This document shows, in pieces, positions 7,536-17,002 of a stretch of 64,000 nt of DNA. Source of the DNA: Pirellulales bacterium (lineage in GTDB: Bacteria > Planctomycetota > Planctomycetia > Pirellulales > Lacipirellulaceae); the NCBI GenBank assembly GCA_019636345.1, contig JAHBXQ010000004.1, positions 248,001 to 312,000 of the forward strand, written 5' to 3'. The position numbers and the translations under genes were made by a program. Numbering within the stretch: position 1 is the stretch's first letter; each line of letters starts with the position of its first letter. A model generated the notes under the pieces. That model was given only the letters and a program-made list of their open reading frames with translations, did no database searches and was not told the origin of the DNA.

Positions 7536-10223
7536 TCAGTTCGCTGCGCGGCGGCGGGTCCAGGCCGCGAGCGCGAGCATCAGGGTCGCTGCCGCGCTGC
7601 TCGGCTCGGGGACCTGCGTCGTCGCCGTCGCGACGCTCGACGCGCCGAAGTTCCGCTGCCACACGAGGAAGTCGCGGCCGTCGCTGACGCCGTCTCCGTC
7701 GGCGTCGGCGCCGTCGTCGACCCCGTAATGGGTCTGCCACATCGACAAATCGCTGGCCGTCACCATCCCGTCGAGGTCGAAGTCGCCCGGCGGGAACGTT
7801 GCCGCGGCCACGGCCAGGACGCCGGTCGACAGCAGGTTCGCCGCGTCCCACGCCAGCCCCGTCGGCAACGACGGCAGGATCAGGGCGTCGAAGGCGCCGC
7901 TCGTCGAGTTCCAATCGAACAGATCGAAGCTGTCCCCCGCCGCGGGCGTCAACCCGTTGATCAGCGACACTGTCAGCGATCCGCCGAAGTTCGCGAGGCC
8001 GTTGACGACGATCGCGTCGTACTGGCTGCCGCGCACCAAGCCTCCCAGTTCCACGAACGTGTGCGACCCGGCCTGCAAATCGAGTCCGCCGAGGGTCAGC
8101 ACGCCGGGACCGCTCCCCGGCGCGACGGCGCCGCCGTCGGCGATCGTCGCCGTGCCGGCGACGACGCCGGTTCCTTGCAACATCCCTCCCGCGTTGACGA
8201 CAAGCGGGCCCACGACCGAACCGTTGACCCGCACGGCGCCGCCGTCGATCTGCGTTCCGCCCGTGTAGGCGTTCGGCCCGGTCAAGGTCAGCGTTCCGGC
8301 GCCCCGTTTCACAAGCGAGCCTCCGGTTCCCGAGACGGCGCCGCTGAACTGCGTGTTGGCGGCCGAGTCGACGATCAGCCGGCCCGCTCCGAGCGTGACG
8401 GCGGAATTCACGGCGCCGGCGAGGGATCCGATGGCCTGGACCGTCCCGTTCACGTCGAGCGTGGCGCCGCCGGCGATCGTCACGTTCGTGGTCGTCGGCA
8501 GGGTTCCGTGGACGTTCGTCCCTTCGTACAACGCGGCGATCTGGGCCCCGGAGAGGGCCTGATCGTAGAATTGGACGCCGTCCATGAGCCCGTTGAAATG
8601 GACCGTGCCGTCGCCGGCGAACGTGTTGGTCGTCGCGCCGAGTCGCACGACCGTCCCGACGTCGAAGTTCGCAAAGCTGCTGTTGCCGGAGGAGAGGGGC
8701 TGGAGTTCGCCGTCGACGTAAATCGCGTAGTACCCGCCGCTGTTGACGTAGGTCACTTGCCGCCAGTCGTTCGTGGTTACCGCTTCCGAGCCCGCGGCCC
8801 CCTGAAAGAACCCGCCCCCCCACCGGACCGCGCTGGGGACGCCGCCGCTGCCGCCGGCCGTGCCGTCGCCGAGGTAGAAAATCGTGTTGCCGCTCGACCA
8901 GCTCGTGCCGTTCCCCTTGGTGAGAATTGTCGAGCCGGGCGTCGCGGTTTTCACCCAGGTCGAGACGGTCCAATTGCCGTCTCGGCGGAGGTCGAGAATC
9001 GGATTATTGATGTTGACCGAGGCCCCGCCGGAGAGACTGACTGCATTGCCGTCGCGCCCTCCGGCGACGATCGTCGCCCCCCCGGCGAGCGTGCCGTTCA
9101 TCGCCGCGCCGCCGCTGCCGGCGTTGACGACCGTGGAGCCGCTGACGCTGTCGAACGTGTAACTGGCGACGGGAGTCACGGGCGCCAGCCGCAAGATGCC
9201 GCCGTTGATCGTCGTGTCTCCGGCATAGGCGGCGGCGCCTTGGAGCGTCATCACGAAGCCCCCCGTCTTGACGAGCGAGCCGGTCCCGCCGAGGCTCGCC
9301 GTGACGTGAATCGGTCCCTGGGCCGCGTCGAACACGGCGGATTGGGAGAGGGTCGCGTTGCCGGCCAGTCGGAAGACGTCGGACGAGCCGTTGGCGTGCC
9401 GCACGTAGCCGCCGTCGATCACAAGATTCTTGAACGTCGTCGTCCCGGTCGAGCCTGTGCCCTTGTAGAGCAAGCCGCCGTTGATGCCGTTCGTGTTGTT
9501 GACCGTCAACGAGTCGCCGACGAAGGTGAAGCTGTTGCCGCTGGCCGGTGTGCGGAGCATAAAGTTGCCGGTCGAATACGCGGCGCCGGGGTGGGCGAAC
9601 CGGCCGTCGCTCCAGGTGTTCGCGTAGTGGAAGCCCGAAGCGCCCAGCGCGTCCGAGGCCGTCAGCGACACCGACGTGGCGGACCAGGGATTGGCGGTCG
9701 AGCCGATCCCCATGTCGGCTCGCTGAGCGTAGACAAGCGCGACGTGCCGTTGTTTGTTGATCTCCGACCCTTCGCTGTCGTAGTTCAGCCCGTACGGCCA
9801 AAAGTGAATGGAATCGCCGTTGAGGTTCGCTTCGTGTCCGTCGAACTGGTCGACCAACGTCTCGCCCCGCAGGCCGTCCCACGGCGCGCCGTACGTTCCC
9901 GAGCCAAGGTAGTGGGCCATCTCGTGCATCGTGACGCGTTCGTTGGGGTACGTGCCGCCGAAGCCGATCGAACCGAGGTAGCTCGCCTGGGCGGTCGGGA
10001 TCCCGGCGTTGTAGTAAACGTAGATGTTGTAGTTGCCGAAGTCGCCGTACGCGTTGTAGCGCCCGACCGCCGATTGCATCGCACTGACGGCGGCGTCGCG
10101 GTGCGCGGCGCTTGGCCAGCCGCCCTCCGCGACGGTGAACGACAACGCGGCGTGCGACTCGCGCGGATCGGCGCTCGCAAGCACAAACGCCGTGACGACG
10201 ATTCTGGCGATTCGTGAATTCAA
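7536..10223 (-). CDS. PEP-CTERM protein with HExxH motif, LamG domain and autotransporter-type repeats
   Basis: 895-residue exported protein. After a signal peptide (about 1-27, ending ESHAA) comes a domain with VTMHEMAHYLG (near residue 95), an HExxH zinc-protease motif, with a later His in NGDSIHFWPYG as a possible third ligand. Next are autotransporter-associated beta-strand motifs (GTGSLVKTGG, YAGDTTINGGILRL), a LamG/concanavalin-like domain (about 370-600, DGNWTVSTWVKT), more beta-strand repeats, a double dockerin-like segment (GDFDLDGMVTASDLSMWQTH; DADGDGVSDGRDFLVWQ) and a VPEPSS tail. Start: TTG at 10223, with GAGG 8 nt upstream and the signal peptide directly after; the 61-codon extension upstream is Arg/Pro-rich. 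Protease activity is inference. Confidence 0.82.
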   Translation of the reverse strand: MNSRIARIVVTAFVLASADPRESHAALSFTVAEGGWPSAAHRDAAVSAMQSAVGRYNAYGDFGNYNIYVYYNAGIPTAQASYLGSIGFGGTYPNERVTMHEMAHYLGSGTYGAPWDGLRGETLVDQFDGHEANLNGDSIHFWPYGLNYDSEGSEINKQRHVALVYAQRADMGIGSTANPWSATSVSLTASDALGASGFHYANTWSDGRFAHPGAAYSTGNFMLRTPASGNSFTFVGDSLTVNNTNGINGGLLYKGTGSTGTTTFKNLVIDGGYVRHANGSSDVFRLAGNATLSQSAVFDAAQGPIHVTASLGGTGSLVKTGGFVMTLQGAAAYAGDTTINGGILRLAPVTPVASYTFDSVSGSTVVNAGSGGAAMNGTLAGGATIVAGGRDGNAVSLSGGASVNINNPILDLRRDGNWTVSTWVKTATPGSTILTKGNGTSWSSGNTIFYLGDGTAGGSGGVPSAVRWGGGFFQGAAGSEAVTTNDWRQVTYVNSGGYYAIYVDGELQPLSSGNSSFANFDVGTVVRLGATTNTFAGDGTVHFNGLMDGVQFYDQALSGAQIAALYEGTNVHGTLPTTTNVTIAGGATLDVNGTVQAIGSLAGAVNSAVTLGAGRLIVDSAANTQFSGAVSGTGGSLVKRGAGTLTLTGPNAYTGGTQIDGGAVRVNGSVVGPLVVNAGGMLQGTGVVAGTATIADGGAVAPGSGPGVLTLGGLDLQAGSHTFVELGGLVRGSQYDAIVVNGLANFGGSLTVSLINGLTPAAGDSFDLFDWNSTSGAFDALILPSLPTGLAWDAANLLSTGVLAVAAATFPPGDFDLDGMVTASDLSMWQTHYGVDDGADADGDGVSDGRDFLVWQRNFGASSVATATTQVPEPSSAAATLMLALAAWTRRRAAN

Positions 10224-10852
10224 CTCGGCGACCTCAAGAGTTGGCGGGACGCGCCGGTTCGCCCAAGCGGGTCGCGGTCGTGACGACGGCGCGACTCTCG
10301 GGACGACGACGCGGGGGGGCGTTCCTGGGACAAGATGCTGCGGGGGGACGCGGCGCGAGCGCCGCGACGACCGCTTGCAAATACGCCGCGGTCGGCGAGC
10401 CCCCATCCGTCAATAATGACGCCGATCGCCGATTTCGGCTACGCATCGCGGCGTCTGACGAGCGATTCGCGACGACCTCTTTATTAGCGTAATCCTATCT
10501 GTGCTCGCGGCTAGTCGTATTCTCGCATCAGTTGTTTAGGAATTGCGCAGCAAGGCGAACGGCGGCGGCATGCCGCGCCCGGTGAGCCGGTTTCCGTTCC
10601 AAAGCCAACCTTCGCTGTGCAAGTTCGTGCGCGTCGCTTTGCAGGGCGACAGTCAAATTGCGCCGCGCCGCCGGCATCTTGTCCGATCGGGGAGAGGGTG
10701 CGAAGCAGCGCGGGAAAAATGCAAACTCGGAGGAGTATTCGTCACGTTCCGTCAACGAGCGGCCGCAGCAGGTCGGCGCCATCCGTTCGTGGTAGGATGA
10801 GGGACGCATTCGGCTTCGCCTTCAATCTCCCGACTTGCGGAACCTCTTCGAC
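10224..10852. other. Divergent intergenic region
   Basis: 629 bp between the divergent PEP-CTERM and DUF5722 genes. It must hold both promoters, and the part around 10475-10545 is AT-richer than its surroundings, but I can assign no hexamers with confidence. No RNA gene or long repeat seen. Confidence 0.4.
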
Positions 10853-12535
10853 ATGGTCCCTCGCCTCGTCATGCTCGGCGCGTTGTTGGCGACGAGCGTC
10901 GTCTGCAGCCACGCCGAAAGTCCCGCCGCCGATCCCCCCTCCCTCGCCCCGTCGGCCGACGACGACAGAAACGTGCGCGAGCAGGTGGTTGAGTTCGTGG
11001 TCGCGGGGTCGGCGACGGGCGTGAAGGTCTGCACGGGCGCCGCGTCGGGACCATGCTGGCTTGCCGAACACCCGCTCGGGAGCGGCCGGCCGGGCGCCGC
11101 CGTCGAACCGATCCTGCTCCCTGCGAAGCCGGGCGAAGCGATCGTCTTGCCTCGCTTCGAGGACGCGGGGGGAATCGTCCGCGATCGGCTCTTCTCTCGC
11201 TGGTCAGTCACGAGCCGCCCTCAGCAGCCCATTCGTCCGGTCGTGTCGCCACGGTACGCCGAGATCGAGCACCCCGCCCGATCAGCAGCCCATCCGCTTC
11301 TGCGGAGCAAGAAGGGACTCGGGGGCTTCGACGTCCGCCGCGGTTTCGTCTCCGACCTTGACGAACTCGGCATCGCGACCGTCACGGTCAACGTGACGCT
11401 CGATTTTCTGCGGGAGCGAGCCGCAAGTGCCGACGGGTCTCCCGCACATGAGTACGGCGGCACAGCGTACGACGTCGACGCAGGGGCGATCGCGGCGCTC
11501 GACGCGACGTTGCGGGCCGCCGCCGAGCGGGAGATCCTCGTGTTCGCGATTCTGCTCGTGCCGCCGCCGCGCGACTCGTCGCCGATAAGCCGACTCATGG
11601 CCCATCCCGACTACCAGCCCCCGGCCCACTTCGCAATGCCCAGCGTCGACGATCCGCGCGGTATTGCAACCTACGCTGCGGCGATCGACTATCTTGCCGG
11701 GCGCTACGCGGGCGAGGACGACCGTCACGGCCGGATCCACCACTGGATCGTTCACAACGAAGTCGACGCGGGTCGAGAGTGGACCAACGCGGGGCGAAAA
11801 TCGCTCGTCGAGTACGTCGATCTTTACCACCGTTCGCTGCGTATCGTCCATCAACTCGTCCGTCTCCGCGATCCGCAGGCCCGGGCGTTCGTCTCGCTGA
11901 CCCACAGTTGGCGGCAGGCGGAACGTCCGGAGTACTATTCCGGGCGCGAGGTGCTCGCGGAGCTCGTCGCCCGTAGTCGGGCCGAGGGGGATTTCGACTG
12001 GGGGATCGCGTATCATCCCTACCCGCAGTCGCTGTTGGTCCCCGAAACCTGGAACGACGATCGCGCGCCCCGATCCGCCGACGCCCCGTTCGTCACGTTC
12101 AAGAACATCGAGGTGCTCGCCGAGTGGGTTCGCCGGCCCGAGCATCGCTTTCGAGGCGCAACCTGCCGCGACGTCTTCCTCACCGAGCAAGGATTCCACT
12201 CGCGAGATTATTCGCCGGAGCAGCTTGCGCTCCAGGCCGCCGGGCTCGCGTACGCTTGGCACGCGATCCGCGATCTCCCCGAAATCAAAGGAATGCACTA
12301 CCACAACTGGATCGACAACCGGGCGGAGTTCGGCCTCCGGATCGGGCTGCGCCGCTTCCCCGACGACCCCGACGACCCCGGCGGCCCGAAACGAATCTGG
12401 GAACTCTATCGCAAGCTCGGCGGGCCCGAGGAAGCGGCCGCGTGCGAGTTCGCCCTGCCGCTTGTCGGCGTCGACGCTTGGGACGAGGCCTTCCCGGGGC
12501 CTGCTGACGAGGGCCGAGGGCTGAATCGCCGGTGA
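10853..12535 (+). CDS. Secreted DUF5722 glycoside-hydrolase-like protein
   Basis: 560 residues with a signal peptide (about 1-22, cleaved near SHAES). The middle and C-terminal parts read as a TIM-barrel of the DUF5722 type: TVNVTLDFL, HHWIVHNEVDAGREW (an Asn-Glu pair like a glycosidase acid/base strand), FDWGIAYHPYPQSL, DVFLTEQGFHSRDYSPEQ (possible nucleophile Glu) and IKGMHYHNWIDNR. A retaining glycosidase mechanism would fit but the substrate is not shown. ATG 10853 is chosen over an in-frame TTG at 10835 because the signal peptide starts there. The gene stands alone, diverging from the PEP-CTERM gene and followed by the arsenic island. Confidence 0.78.
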   Translation: MVPRLVMLGALLATSVVCSHAESPAADPPSLAPSADDDRNVREQVVEFVVAGSATGVKVCTGAASGPCWLAEHPLGSGRPGAAVEPILLPAKPGEAIVLPRFEDAGGIVRDRLFSRWSVTSRPQQPIRPVVSPRYAEIEHPARSAAHPLLRSKKGLGGFDVRRGFVSDLDELGIATVTVNVTLDFLRERAASADGSPAHEYGGTAYDVDAGAIAALDATLRAAAEREILVFAILLVPPPRDSSPISRLMAHPDYQPPAHFAMPSVDDPRGIATYAAAIDYLAGRYAGEDDRHGRIHHWIVHNEVDAGREWTNAGRKSLVEYVDLYHRSLRIVHQLVRLRDPQARAFVSLTHSWRQAERPEYYSGREVLAELVARSRAEGDFDWGIAYHPYPQSLLVPETWNDDRAPRSADAPFVTFKNIEVLAEWVRRPEHRFRGATCRDVFLTEQGFHSRDYSPEQLALQAAGLAYAWHAIRDLPEIKGMHYHNWIDNRAEFGLRIGLRRFPDDPDDPGGPKRIWELYRKLGGPEEAAACEFALPLVGVDAWDEAFPGPADEGRGLNRR

Positions 12536-12821
12536 CGTCGGCCGGAGGCGCAGTCTCAGCCTCCTGTCGCTGAACGCTCGGCTCTTCGCAGGCTCATCTC
12601 CGACTGGCGCTTCCTGGACGCGACAGAGCATTGCCGCAGCGCAAACGCCAGTTTCGGAGAAACTCGCGCTTTGTCGGCGAACTTCTCAGACAGTTCGCGC
12701 GCGAGACGGATTGAAGTTCAACGCGCCAAAGAAATCCACGAGGCGCAAGCCTTCGACCGCCGTCCTGTCCCGGGAATGCGATGATGCATGTGGCGACGAC
12801 GATGGCTTCCAAGGATCGGGG
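12536..12821. other. Spacer left of the arsenic operon promoter
   Basis: 286 bp. An imperfect inverted repeat, TCTCCGACTGGCG near 12598 and CGCCAGTTTCGGAGA near 12646, could terminate the upstream gene. A short minus-strand frame here (12594-12812) has no family resemblance and is not called. Confidence 0.35.
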
Positions 12822-12877
12822 TTGACCCCGCGGCCGCCCCGCCCTATATTTCGTTGGATGGCGAAGTAACTAATTAG
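12822..12877 (+). promoter_or_regulatory. sigma70-type promoter and candidate ArsR operator of the ars operon
   Basis: TTGACC at 12822-12827 and TATATT at 12845-12850 are separated by exactly 17 bp. About 20 bp downstream lies the palindrome CTAATTAG (12870-12877), 12 bp before the arsR start, in an otherwise GC-rich stretch. This arrangement fits an autoregulated arsR promoter; binding by the encoded ArsR is inference. Confidence 0.7.
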
Positions 12878-12889
12878 CCCGGGGCGATC

Positions 12890-13261
12890 ATGCGCGACCT
12901 GTTAGCCGTTACGAAAGCTCTCGCCGACGAAAATCGGCTCCGCGCGCTGGGGCTCCTGGTCGGACGCGAGCTGTGCCTCTGCCAGATCGTCGAGGTGCTG
13001 CAATTGGCCCCGTCGACCGTGTCGAAGCACATGTCGATCCTTCACCAGGCGCGGCTCGTCGAGGCGCGCAAAGAGGGTCGGTGGGCGTACTTTCGCCTAG
13101 CCGACGAGCAGGCGCTCCCGGAGGTGCGCAGTGCGCTCGAGCTGGTGCTCGCCAGTCTCGCCCGCGATCCCCAGGGAAAGGCCGACCGCGCGACGCTCAA
13201 AGAGATTCTGAAGCTCGAACCCGAAGAACTGTGCCGACGACAGGCGAACTGCAAATGCTGA
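12890..13261 (+). CDS. arsR: ArsR-family arsenic-responsive repressor
   Basis: 123-residue winged-helix repressor of the ArsR/SmtB family. It has the helix-turn-helix (QLAPSTVSKHMSILHQARLV, about 38-57), the beta wing (ARKEGRWAYFRL) and a cysteine pair ELCLCQI (Cys29, Cys31) at the start of the DNA-reading region, the usual As(III)/Sb(III) site, plus a C-terminal CKC. Release from DNA on As(III) binding would induce the operon. It is first in the operon, directly behind a good promoter, and its stop overlaps the arsC start by 7 bp. Confidence 0.93.
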   Translation: MRDLLAVTKALADENRLRALGLLVGRELCLCQIVEVLQLAPSTVSKHMSILHQARLVEARKEGRWAYFRLADEQALPEVRSALELVLASLARDPQGKADRATLKEILKLEPEELCRRQANCKC

Positions 13262-13695
13262 AAATCTTGTTCCTATGCACCGGCAATTCGTGCCGCAGCC
13301 AAATGGCCGAGGGATGGGCCCGCTCCCTGAAGGGGGACGTCATCGAGGCCTACTCGGCCGGAGTGGCCACCCATGGGATGAACCCGCACGCCGTGGCCGT
13401 GATGGCCGAGGCTGGGGTCGACCTCGCGACGCAGCACTCCAAGCACGTCGACGATCTGGCGGAGGTCGAGTTCGACTACGTCGTCACGGTGTGCGACAAC
13501 GCCGCGGAGTCGTGCCCCGTGTTTCGCGGTCGGGCGCGAGTCGTTCATCGGCCGTTCGACGATCCCCCGCGACTGGCGCGCGAGGCGGCGAGCGAGGAAG
13601 CGGCTCTCTCGCACTACCGTCGGGTCCGCGACGAGATCCGCGATTTCGTGTCCACGTTGCCCGAATCGCTTCCGGGAGCCGACCATGGCAAATAA
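13255..13695 (+). CDS. arsC: Arsenate reductase, low-molecular-weight phosphatase type
   Basis: 146-residue cytoplasmic enzyme that reduces arsenate to arsenite, using thioredoxin in related enzymes. The phosphatase-type loop CTGNSCRS places the nucleophile Cys8 and Arg14; the relay cysteines are Cys80 and Cys87 ([12 protein letters not shown]), and FDDP (101-104) supplies the Asp. This is the complete catalytic set. The ATG at 13255 overlaps the arsR stop, and the 3' end overlaps the acr3 start by 11 bp, so translation is probably coupled. Product arsenite is then exported by the next gene or methylated by the one after. Confidence 0.94.
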   Translation: MLKILFLCTGNSCRSQMAEGWARSLKGDVIEAYSAGVATHGMNPHAVAVMAEAGVDLATQHSKHVDDLAEVEFDYVVTVCDNAAESCPVFRGRARVVHRPFDDPPRLAREAASEEAALSHYRRVRDEIRDFVSTLPESLPGADHGK

Positions 13696-14814
13696 CGGAC
13701 CTGCACGCCCCGAGGTCTCGGCCGGTTGCGCCGCCGACGCGTGTCCGCGCGGCCGGCTGGGTTTTCTCGATCGATATCTCACGCTGTGGATCTTCCTGGC
13801 GATGGCCGTCGGCGTGGCGATCGGGCACTTCGCCCCCGGCGTCGAGGGGGTGATCAACCGCTTCCAGATCGGCACGACGAACGTGCCGATCGCGCTGGGA
13901 TTGATCCTGATGATGTATCCCCCGTTGGCCAAGGTGCGGTACGAGGAACTGGGGGACGTGTTCCGCAACTGGAAAGTCCTCGGCTTGTCGCTGGTGCAGA
14001 ATTGGGTCATCGGTCCGCTCTTGATGTTCGTGCTGGCGGCCCTGTTCTTGCGCGACTACCCCGAGTACATGACCGGGTTGATCCTGATCGGCCTGGCGCG
14101 CTGCATCGCGATGGTCATCGTCTGGAACGACTTGGCCAAGGGAGACGCGGAATACGCCGCGGGACTGGTCGCCTTTAACAGCGTGTTTCAGGTGCTGTTC
14201 TACAGCGCGTACGCCTGGCTGTTCATCACGTGGCTGCCGCCGCTCGTGGGGCTCGAGGGGAGCGTCGTCGAGGTGAGCATGGGGCAGATCGCCGAGAGCG
14301 TGTTCATCTACCTCGGTGTTCCGTTCCTGGCCGGCATGGCGAGCCGCTTCGTGCTGGTCCGCGCGAAGGGGCGCGCCTGGTACGAGCAGACCTTCATCCC
14401 GCGAATCAGTCCGCTGACGCTCGTGGCCTTGCTCTTCACGATCCTGGTGATGTTCAGTCTCAAGGGAGACCAGATCGTGCAAATTCCCGGCGACGTGCTG
14501 CTGATCGCCGTGCCGCTGCTCGCGTACTTCGTTTTGATGTTCCTCGTGAGCTTCTTCATGGGGCGGCAGATCGGGGCGAATTACTCGCAGACGACGACTT
14601 TGGCCTTCACCGCGGCCAGCAACAACTTCGAGTTGGCGATTGCCGTGGCCGTCGCGGTGTTCGGCATCAATTCGGGAGCGGCGTTCGCCGCGGTCATCGG
14701 CCCGCTGGTCGAAGTGCCGGTGATGATTGCGCTGGTGGGCGTCGCCTTTCGGTTCCGCCGGCGGTATTTCGCAGTCGATGGCGCACTTGATCCTCTCGCA
14801 TCTGCAGGTTCCCC

Positions 14815-14818
<4 letters not shown>
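13685..14818 (+). CDS. acr3: Arsenite efflux transporter Acr3
   Basis: 377-residue inner-membrane carrier with about ten transmembrane helices that exports arsenite. The family's essential cysteine lies in [19 protein letters not shown] (Cys140), in the fourth helix, and the matching motif on the second half is [18 protein letters not shown]. Length and spacing match bacterial Acr3. The N-terminus carries an extra short Cys-containing segment (CAADAC) before the first helix. It overlaps arsC by 11 bp upstream and shares ATGA with arsM downstream. Confidence 0.95.
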
Positions 14819-15714
<896 letters not shown>

Positions 15715-16162
15715 GCGCAACCAAGCGCGACCGACAATGTGTCCCGGTTTCGGCGAGCGGTTGTTCTGGCCCTGCGACGATCCGGCCGCAATCGAAGGCC
15801 GCGTCGAGGCGCCGCGCGAAGCGTTTCGGCGCGAGCGCGACGTGATCTCCGCGCGACGCGACCAGCAGCGGCGTCGGGTCGCGGCATCGCCTCCGTCTCG
15901 TCGTCCGCTGGTTCGTTCTGGCGCGCGGTCTGTGTGCGACTGCGGCGAACGACTGCGTGCGTGCTGTGCGGTCGCGGCACGACTTGAGATATGCGTCGAA
16001 TCGCACGCGATTGGCTGAAGCTGCCATATTCGTTTGTGCGAATACACCCTATAAGTCGCGGACGACATGCCGCGACTTGGCGAGCACTCGCCCCTCCTTC
16101 GCCGCCGCGTTGACTTGCGGTGCGCGTCTAGGATGTTCCCCCTCAAGAAAGGAAGTCTTCCC
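15715..16162. other. Intergenic region between the two arsenic modules
   Basis: 448 bp. The left 300 bp show nothing recognisable; the right part holds the regulatory inverted repeats listed separately. The plus-strand frames open here have no family features. Confidence 0.45.
16027..16078 (+). promoter_or_regulatory. Candidate ArsR-type operator, -10 box and second inverted repeat
   Basis: TATTCG at 16027-16032 and CGAATA at 16039-16044 form a perfect 6-bp inverted repeat with a 6-bp spacer, like ArsR/SmtB operators. TATAAG (16050-16055) is a possible -10 box. Immediately after, AAGTCGCGG (16053-16061) and its perfect complement (16070-16078) form a 9-bp stem. Together they lie 85 bp upstream of the second module's first gene. 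Confidence 0.5.
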
Positions 16163-16990
16163 ATGTCTCCCCTTGACGTGCGATCGATCGTGTTCGCCGC
16201 GGCGTTGAGCGCGGCCGCGGCGGTCGGCAGCGCAGCACACGCGGTCGAGAAACCGACGAATCCCTGGAACAACAACGCCAGTCCCGGCTTGGCCGCATTG
16301 GCCGCCGCTGCGGATCAAGGCCGATACGCATTCGTGCTGTTCTGGAAAGAGAACGACGACGCGACGCACCGGATGCAGACTGCGCTGCAGGACGGGATGA
16401 AACAATTGCCGCGACCGGCGGAGGTCGTCGGCGTGTGCCTCGCCGATTCGCGGGAAGCGGCGACGGTGGAGATCTTCGGCGTCGCCCGGGCGCCGCTGCC
16501 GTTGGTCGCCGCTGTGGCGCCGAACGGCGCCGTGACGAAGGCGTGGCCGCTCAAGCTCGCCTCCGGGCAACTGGCGGAGGCGATCGTCAGTCGCGGCACG
16601 GCCGAATGCCTCAAAGCGATGCAGGAACAGAAGCTGACGCTCGTGTGCGTGCAAAACGCGAAGTCCACGCAACGGGCGGCCGCCAAGTTGGCGGTCGCGG
16701 GATTCCAGGCGGACGAGCGGTTTGCCGCCGCGACGCGCGTCGTGGTGATCGATCCCGCCGACCCCAGCGAGAAGGCGTTCCTTGCGAACCTGCAAGTAAG
16801 CCCCAAGACCCCCGAGGCGGTGACGGTGCTCGTCTCACCCGCGGGGCAGGCGATCGGCAAGTTCGCCGGCGCGGTGACGACCGAGGATTTGGTCGCCAAG
16901 GTCGCCTCGGCTCAAGCCGGATGCTGTCCGGGAGGCCAATGCGGCCCCAACGGCTGTTGCCCCGGCGGACAATGCGGACCTGCCAAATAA
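16163..16990 (+). CDS. Secreted thioredoxin-fold-like protein with a doubled CCPGGQC tail
   Basis: 275 residues. Signal peptide about 1-27 (cleaved near AAHA). Two segments look like thioredoxin folds without a CxxC site (about 55-125, YAFVLFWKEND; and 158-235, LTLVCVQNAK). The C-terminus has a duplicated cysteine motif, CCPGGQCGP at 254-262 and again at 265-273, six cysteines in 18 residues, suited to binding a soft metal or metalloid. ATG 16163 is chosen because AAAGGAAG lies about 7 nt upstream and the signal peptide starts there; a 32-codon extension is dismissed. It begins a run with an ABC transporter and an ArsR, so export or periplasmic trapping of a metalloid is inferred. I know no characterised homologue. 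Confidence 0.75.
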   Translation: MSPLDVRSIVFAAALSAAAAVGSAAHAVEKPTNPWNNNASPGLAALAAAADQGRYAFVLFWKENDDATHRMQTALQDGMKQLPRPAEVVGVCLADSREAATVEIFGVARAPLPLVAAVAPNGAVTKAWPLKLASGQLAEAIVSRGTAECLKAMQEQKLTLVCVQNAKSTQRAAAKLAVAGFQADERFAAATRVVVIDPADPSEKAFLANLQVSPKTPEAVTVLVSPAGQAIGKFAGAVTTEDLVAKVASAQAGCCPGGQCGPNGCCPGGQCGPAK

Positions 16991-17002
16991 GGAACTCCGG
17001 TC

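Noticed and set aside
7728-10217. 829-codon plus-strand frame opposite the large PEP-CTERM gene
   Set aside because: It is Arg/Gly/Asp-rich with no domain, and the minus-strand frame has signal peptide, LamG, dockerin-like repeats and a sorting tail. It is an antisense shadow of high-GC coding DNA.
12594-12812. Minus-strand frame of 72 codons before the ars promoter
   Set aside because: No ribosome site, no family, and it overlaps an imperfect inverted repeat; treated as spacer.
15715-16026. Gene between arsM and the second module
   Set aside because: Open frames here have no start with a ribosome site and no similarity to known families; composition is like other spacers.
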